Assembly: GCA_034401135.1 (NCBI GenBank)
Contig: JAWZSP010000002.1
Location: forward strand, 2,108,001-2,172,000
DNA from: Volutella citrinella
Lineage: Eukaryota > Ascomycota > Sordariomycetes > Hypocreales > Nectriaceae
DNA: 64,000 bases
Direction of reading: 5' to 3'
The translations under genes were made by a program, and so were the position numbers. This document shows positions 60,214 to 64,000 of this stretch, piece after piece (position 1 is the stretch's first letter; each line of letters starts with the position of its first letter). The notes beneath the pieces were generated by a model. The model was not told where the DNA came from, did not search any database, and saw only the letters and a list, made by a program, of their open reading frames with translations.

Positions 60214-62769
60214 TCAGACGATTTGCCCTGCACCCTGGCTCTTCGACTTGCTTCTGAGACGGTTACCAAAGATGCGAGATCGGCTCTCCATCGACGAGCG
60301 TCCAGTATCCATGCTTGTCGTCTTTCCTAGGGACGACTCGGCCTGCTCCTCCTTTTCCCGAGCATGCTCCTTCTCACGGATCGATGCGAGCCGATGAGCT
60401 TGGATGTTGTCCCTCCGGCTCTCAAAAACGTCCTGGAAGTCGGGCATCGACTGGTCCGCCACCGAAGGGCGTCTCTCGGCCGATACTGATGGACGACGCG
60501 CTCTGTCCCCGCCGCGGACTGACGGCCGGTAGGATAGCGGCGCTCCGTCCCGCAGGTCATCCTGGCTCTGTTCCTTGCCGGTACTACCTGCGGGTGGCTG
60601 TGCTCCGGTCCAGTACACAGGATGCTCGCGGCTACCACCAGGCTCGATGCGGAACGGAGACTGGATACCAATGTCCACCATCTGGTACATGAGTTCTGTG
60701 CAGAATCTGTTGTGCCGGTTGAGACGAAGGAGTTCGTTCTGGAAGTTGCTCTTGTGGAAGAAGATGATGTTCATCGTGCAAGACCGTACCTCCTGCAGGC
60801 TTCTCATCTCGGTGATGATTTGAGGCTGGTAGTCTCGCTTGTTGTCCAGGCAAAACTGTCGCATCCGCTCCTTGAGCTCCTCGATCATGGCAGGTGGCGT
60901 TCCGAATCGCATCTTCAGCTCAATCGGGTCTGCCAAGCCGTTGGAACGTCGCTGATTGAGGATGAAGAGTGTGTTGAGCAAGGAATTGGGCGCCTGCACG
61001 ATGTGGCCCTGCATCTTCTTGAACTCTGTGTAGAGCAGGGAGATTGCGGTCACGTAGTAGTCATCGCCCATCATCAAGTCACCGGTAGACCCGTAAACTG
61101 TGACACGGTCACCCACATCGAAGGGGTGCTTGACGAAGACGAAAATGATGGACTGGAGGAACTCCTGCGCCGTAGCCTGCAAAACCCAAGCGAGACCCAA
61201 AACAACGGTGCCAGCAGATCCAAGCGCAGTGGCGGCCGAGTCTGAAATAATGGAGATGAAGACAATGATGGCGATGACGACAATAACGAAAACAAACACC
61301 TTGTCTAATTTCTTGATGACGGAGTCGAGGTCCTTTAGGGATGCTGCAATGGCCTTCTTTTCAAGATGGATCTCGTTGCACACGGCTTCAAACTCGTCAA
61401 CAGAAATATCGCCATTCATGTCCTTGTCAAACATGGCAAAGGCACACTCGGCCTCCTCGTCGGTCTGAAAGGCGACCCGAAGATCGGGCAAAAATACGAG
61501 TTCGTTACCCTCCTTTACGACACTTCTATAGATGAGCCGGGCCAAAGTGTGGGAAGAGGACGTGTTTCGGAGCAACTCGGTGACGACCCTTCGAGGGTGG
61601 TTGTTATCGACCTTGCGACCAATCAAATCGTTTCCAACTCGTCCCGCCACGTAGCCGACCTTGTTTATCGCCGAGCGCGCATTGTTCTGCAGCGTCTGGA
61701 GCGGTGTCTGAGTGCCGGTCAGAGAGCCGTTCTTCTCGCCCTGCCAGAAATAGTCGGTTTCCTCGTTGTGGGCCTTGGCGAATTCGAAGAGCGCAACCAG
61801 TTGACTGATGTCGGTTTTGTTGTTGAGGATACGAGTAGCGTAGGTACGGCCGTGGAAGGAGGTGGCGATCCATTGAATGAGAATCTTCTCCACGAAGTTG
61901 AGAGCAGATAGAGTGAAGAGCGCGATGATGACCTTGTTGACAATACCGATCCACGATTGTTTTCCCTCGTTCTCTTTGCCCGGGGGCACAGCGATGCGAT
62001 GGCCATTGACTGTTGGCATGAAGGAAATGAGAATGGCCAGAAACCAGAGGAAAAGTGCCGTGTGAAGCTCAAGCTGCGCTCCAATATCTCTCCACTTCTT
62101 CGATGTCGTGGACCCAGCGAGTTTCGCGAGGCCTTGGAACATTGGGGGCATCAAGCTGGTAATCATTCGGGACACCCAAAGTGAACCCCAAACAATTTGG
62201 AGCCAAATCCCAAACCACATCAGTTCGACGCCACCTGTGCCGCCGATTGCTCGATCGGTGGGGATAGCAAGTGCTCCAAGCAACACTGGGACCAAGAGGA
62301 GCGCGGCGCCCGGAATAACATATAGGATGTACCGCACAAAGCGAGGGAACTTTCGGAGGAACAGCCAGAACTTGTAAAGAGCTGCGTCGGGGTCCTTCTT
62401 CTTGTCCACCTGCATGGTTCCCGAGGGCATTGGCTGGTTAAATGCATCCTCGGGAGCAGGGTGGTGAGATCGGAGTTTGGCGTGACTGGCAGTGTCATCT
62501 TGCGAGATTGCTCGTTCGACGCGAAGCAACTCCAGGTCGTCATCCAATCGGCTGGCATCAGCCCGCTGTGTAGAGGGTGAAAGATGGCTATGAAGCTCAG
62601 CCCCCGGGGCCAGAGTGTTAAAAGTGTCAAGCGAAGGCGCAGAGTGTGATTCGTCGGCAGGTTCGCCTGGAGAGGGGTCGCGGCGCACTGGTACCGGTTG
62701 AGGTTGAGCAGGTGGCTGCAATTCAAACGTCTCCCGAACGGAGTGAAGGGGTTCCGACGAGCCCGCCAT
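60214..62769 (-). CDS. EF-hand MscS-family mechanosensitive channel
   Basis: One exon of 851 residues. The N-terminal 120 residues are disordered. Hydrophobic segments follow (YILYVIPGAALLLVPVLLGA, MWFGIWLQIVWGSLWVS, TALFLWFLAILISFMP, IIALFTLSALNFVEKILI). An EF hand lies at residues 448-459 (DKDMNGDISVDE, with all calcium ligands present). The MscS core follows: VFVFVIVVIAIIVFISII, then SAATALGSAGTVVLGLAWVL as the pore helix and KHPFDVGDRVTVYG as the start of the beta domain. This is the plan of the fission-yeast Msy1/Msy2 channels, which sit in the ER and control calcium on osmotic shock. The C-terminal tail is basic and Ser/Arg-rich. The start ATG begins MAGSSEPLHSV. Confidence 0.94.
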   Translation of the reverse strand: MAGSSEPLHSVRETFELQPPAQPQPVPVRRDPSPGEPADESHSAPSLDTFNTLAPGAELHSHLSPSTQRADASRLDDDLELLRVERAISQDDTASHAKLRSHHPAPEDAFNQPMPSGTMQVDKKKDPDAALYKFWLFLRKFPRFVRYILYVIPGAALLLVPVLLGALAIPTDRAIGGTGGVELMWFGIWLQIVWGSLWVSRMITSLMPPMFQGLAKLAGSTTSKKWRDIGAQLELHTALFLWFLAILISFMPTVNGHRIAVPPGKENEGKQSWIGIVNKVIIALFTLSALNFVEKILIQWIATSFHGRTYATRILNNKTDISQLVALFEFAKAHNEETDYFWQGEKNGSLTGTQTPLQTLQNNARSAINKVGYVAGRVGNDLIGRKVDNNHPRRVVTELLRNTSSSHTLARLIYRSVVKEGNELVFLPDLRVAFQTDEEAECAFAMFDKDMNGDISVDEFEAVCNEIHLEKKAIAASLKDLDSVIKKLDKVFVFVIVVIAIIVFISIISDSAATALGSAGTVVLGLAWVLQATAQEFLQSIIFVFVKHPFDVGDRVTVYGSTGDLMMGDDYYVTAISLLYTEFKKMQGHIVQAPNSLLNTLFILNQRRSNGLADPIELKMRFGTPPAMIEELKERMRQFCLDNKRDYQPQIITEMRSLQEVRSCTMNIIFFHKSNFQNELLRLNRHNRFCTELMYQMVDIGIQSPFRIEPGGSREHPVYWTGAQPPAGSTGKEQSQDDLRDGAPLSYRPSVRGGDRARRPSVSAERRPSVADQSMPDFQDVFESRRDNIQAHRLASIREKEHAREKEEQAESSLGKTTSMDTGRSSMESRSRIFGNRLRSKSKSQGAGQIV

Positions 62770-64000
62770 TGTGGACGCCGTTGTAGTTATCCGACTCCAA
62801 GTCTAAGTTGACTGGAAGAAGAGGGACAAGAAAATCGTATCACAGATAGTTACGTAGTATGGTGTCTGAAATGACTTCAAGCTGAATTATTGAGAAACGC
62901 GGCGTAAAAGCTTACACCAGCAGCGTCATCGCGCAAGGGTAGTGGTGCCAAAGCAAATCTCGAGCGGAAGAAAAGAGTGGATCGGCCGGTTCTTGTTGAC
63001 TGCCGTGATCGATAATTTCTTCGTGGAGCAGCGATTGTCGTGTCGAGTGGCAGCGGCTCAACGAGGTAGATAGGGCTCCTAGTAAAGAGGAAGCGTATTT
63101 GATAAGTGCGATATCTTGCCAGATCCGCCAGCCAGCCGGTTCGGGGAGGCAGGATAATGTTGGCCCGTGTAAAACGAGTAGAAGAAAAACCTGGGGAGAA
63201 TTGGAGCATCAAACAAGCTCACAAGCGAACGGGAGAGTGCCGGTTTTAAAAACCGATTGTCGGGGACAACTGGGTCCTCGGTCGACTTGCTTCGTTCAGG
63301 AGGGTTGCAAGATATGGAGCCAGATACCCACCACCGGTACAATACTTGGGCGGTGTTCGTACATGTACTTGATCGGTGGCCCATCCATCAGAGCATGCCA
63401 CTCGTAGCGCTACGTACAGTGACAGTGGCATGGCTCCGTGCTCCTCTGTGCTTGATTCCTACGGCCGCGAGGACCAGCCAACCCTTCATGCAGAGACGAG
63501 ATTTGACTGGGCTGGCTATCAGACCCTGCCGGTATCATTGCTCGGGACAAGGCAGGCACCCGACTGAGACACCAGGGTGGAGCCACGGGCCAGGTCCAAG
63601 CCAAGCCAGCGAAGCCACCGGCCCACTGACGCGATGGGTCTGACCCACACCATCAACCGTTGGCGCCGTCATCGATGATCGATGCCAGGGCCGTCATAGA
63701 GCGGGTGGCATTCTGAGTACACGACGGCCGCAGAGCAGACGAAGCTCGCTCCAAACTCCGACACAGTCGCCTCCGGGTCCACCTCGGAGAACCACATCTC
63801 CAAGTACAAATGACGCGCGTGGTGGCAGCGTGGGCACACCAGCCGGAATGGTTATCAACTTGTTGGGTCGACGATAAGATAGATCCCGCCCAGCTAGTCT
63901 CGGGTGTGGCTCGTGTTGACACCAGGCGGGTTGGTCGATCGGACATTGAACAAACGGGAGGGAGGCTTCTGGGGGTATCAGGTTGAGAATGTGCCCGCGC
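62770..64000. other. upstream region of the channel gene, to window end
   Basis: This is the promoter and leader of the minus-strand channel gene followed by DNA with no coding signal to the edge of the window. A short CGATGATCGATG-type palindromic stretch near 63670 is unremarkable. Confidence 0.5.

Overview
The window is a nuclear segment from a filamentous ascomycete, most likely a sordariomycete (inference). Genes carry short introns of about 50-70 bases with GT..AG ends and CTAAC or CTGAC branch sites. The core genes are typical of Pezizomycotina: Trs120, bifunctional PABA synthase, GYP7, Sec22, Elp5, Mak16, Vps55, Mso1-like, a Crb2/Rad9-like BRCT protein and an EF-hand MscS channel. I see no tRNA or rRNA gene that I would call intact, no CRISPR array and no recognisable transposase.

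Layout. 0-8 kb: the 3' end of a lysine/glutamate-rich protein, a zinc-finger-like protein ending in a CaaX box, then Sec22, Elp5 and an ASXH-domain protein on the minus strand. 8.5-15 kb: an eight-exon DUF2264 protein followed by an eleven-exon MFS sugar transporter. Both are on the plus strand, both have TATA boxes, and both promoters hold CreA-like motifs, which suggests a small carbohydrate-use module. 15.9-21.2 kb: an RRM gene broken by an in-frame TAG, a divergent DEAH-box helicase, and four copies of a repeat that can fold as GNRA-capped hairpins ending in a tRNA-like T-arm. 21-26.4 kb: a gene-poor, repeat-bearing stretch. 26.4-44 kb: an SDR-fold protein lacking both catalytic signatures, then Trs120, PABA synthase, Vps55, Mak16, an Mso1-like protein and GYP7. 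45-64 kb: a PAP2 membrane protein, a 3.2 kb gap, the BRCT checkpoint protein, a 1723-residue WW-like Gln/Pro-rich protein with coding repeats, and an MscS-family channel.

Several genes act in membrane traffic (Sec22, Trs120, Vps55, Mso1-like, GYP7). They are unrelated in regulation as far as the sequence shows. The best candidate for something undescribed is the hairpin/tRNA-like repeat family at 16.7, 17.4 and 20.9-21.2 kb. Its stems differ between copies by paired changes, and the best-preserved hairpin loops vary as GAGA, GAAA and GCAA.
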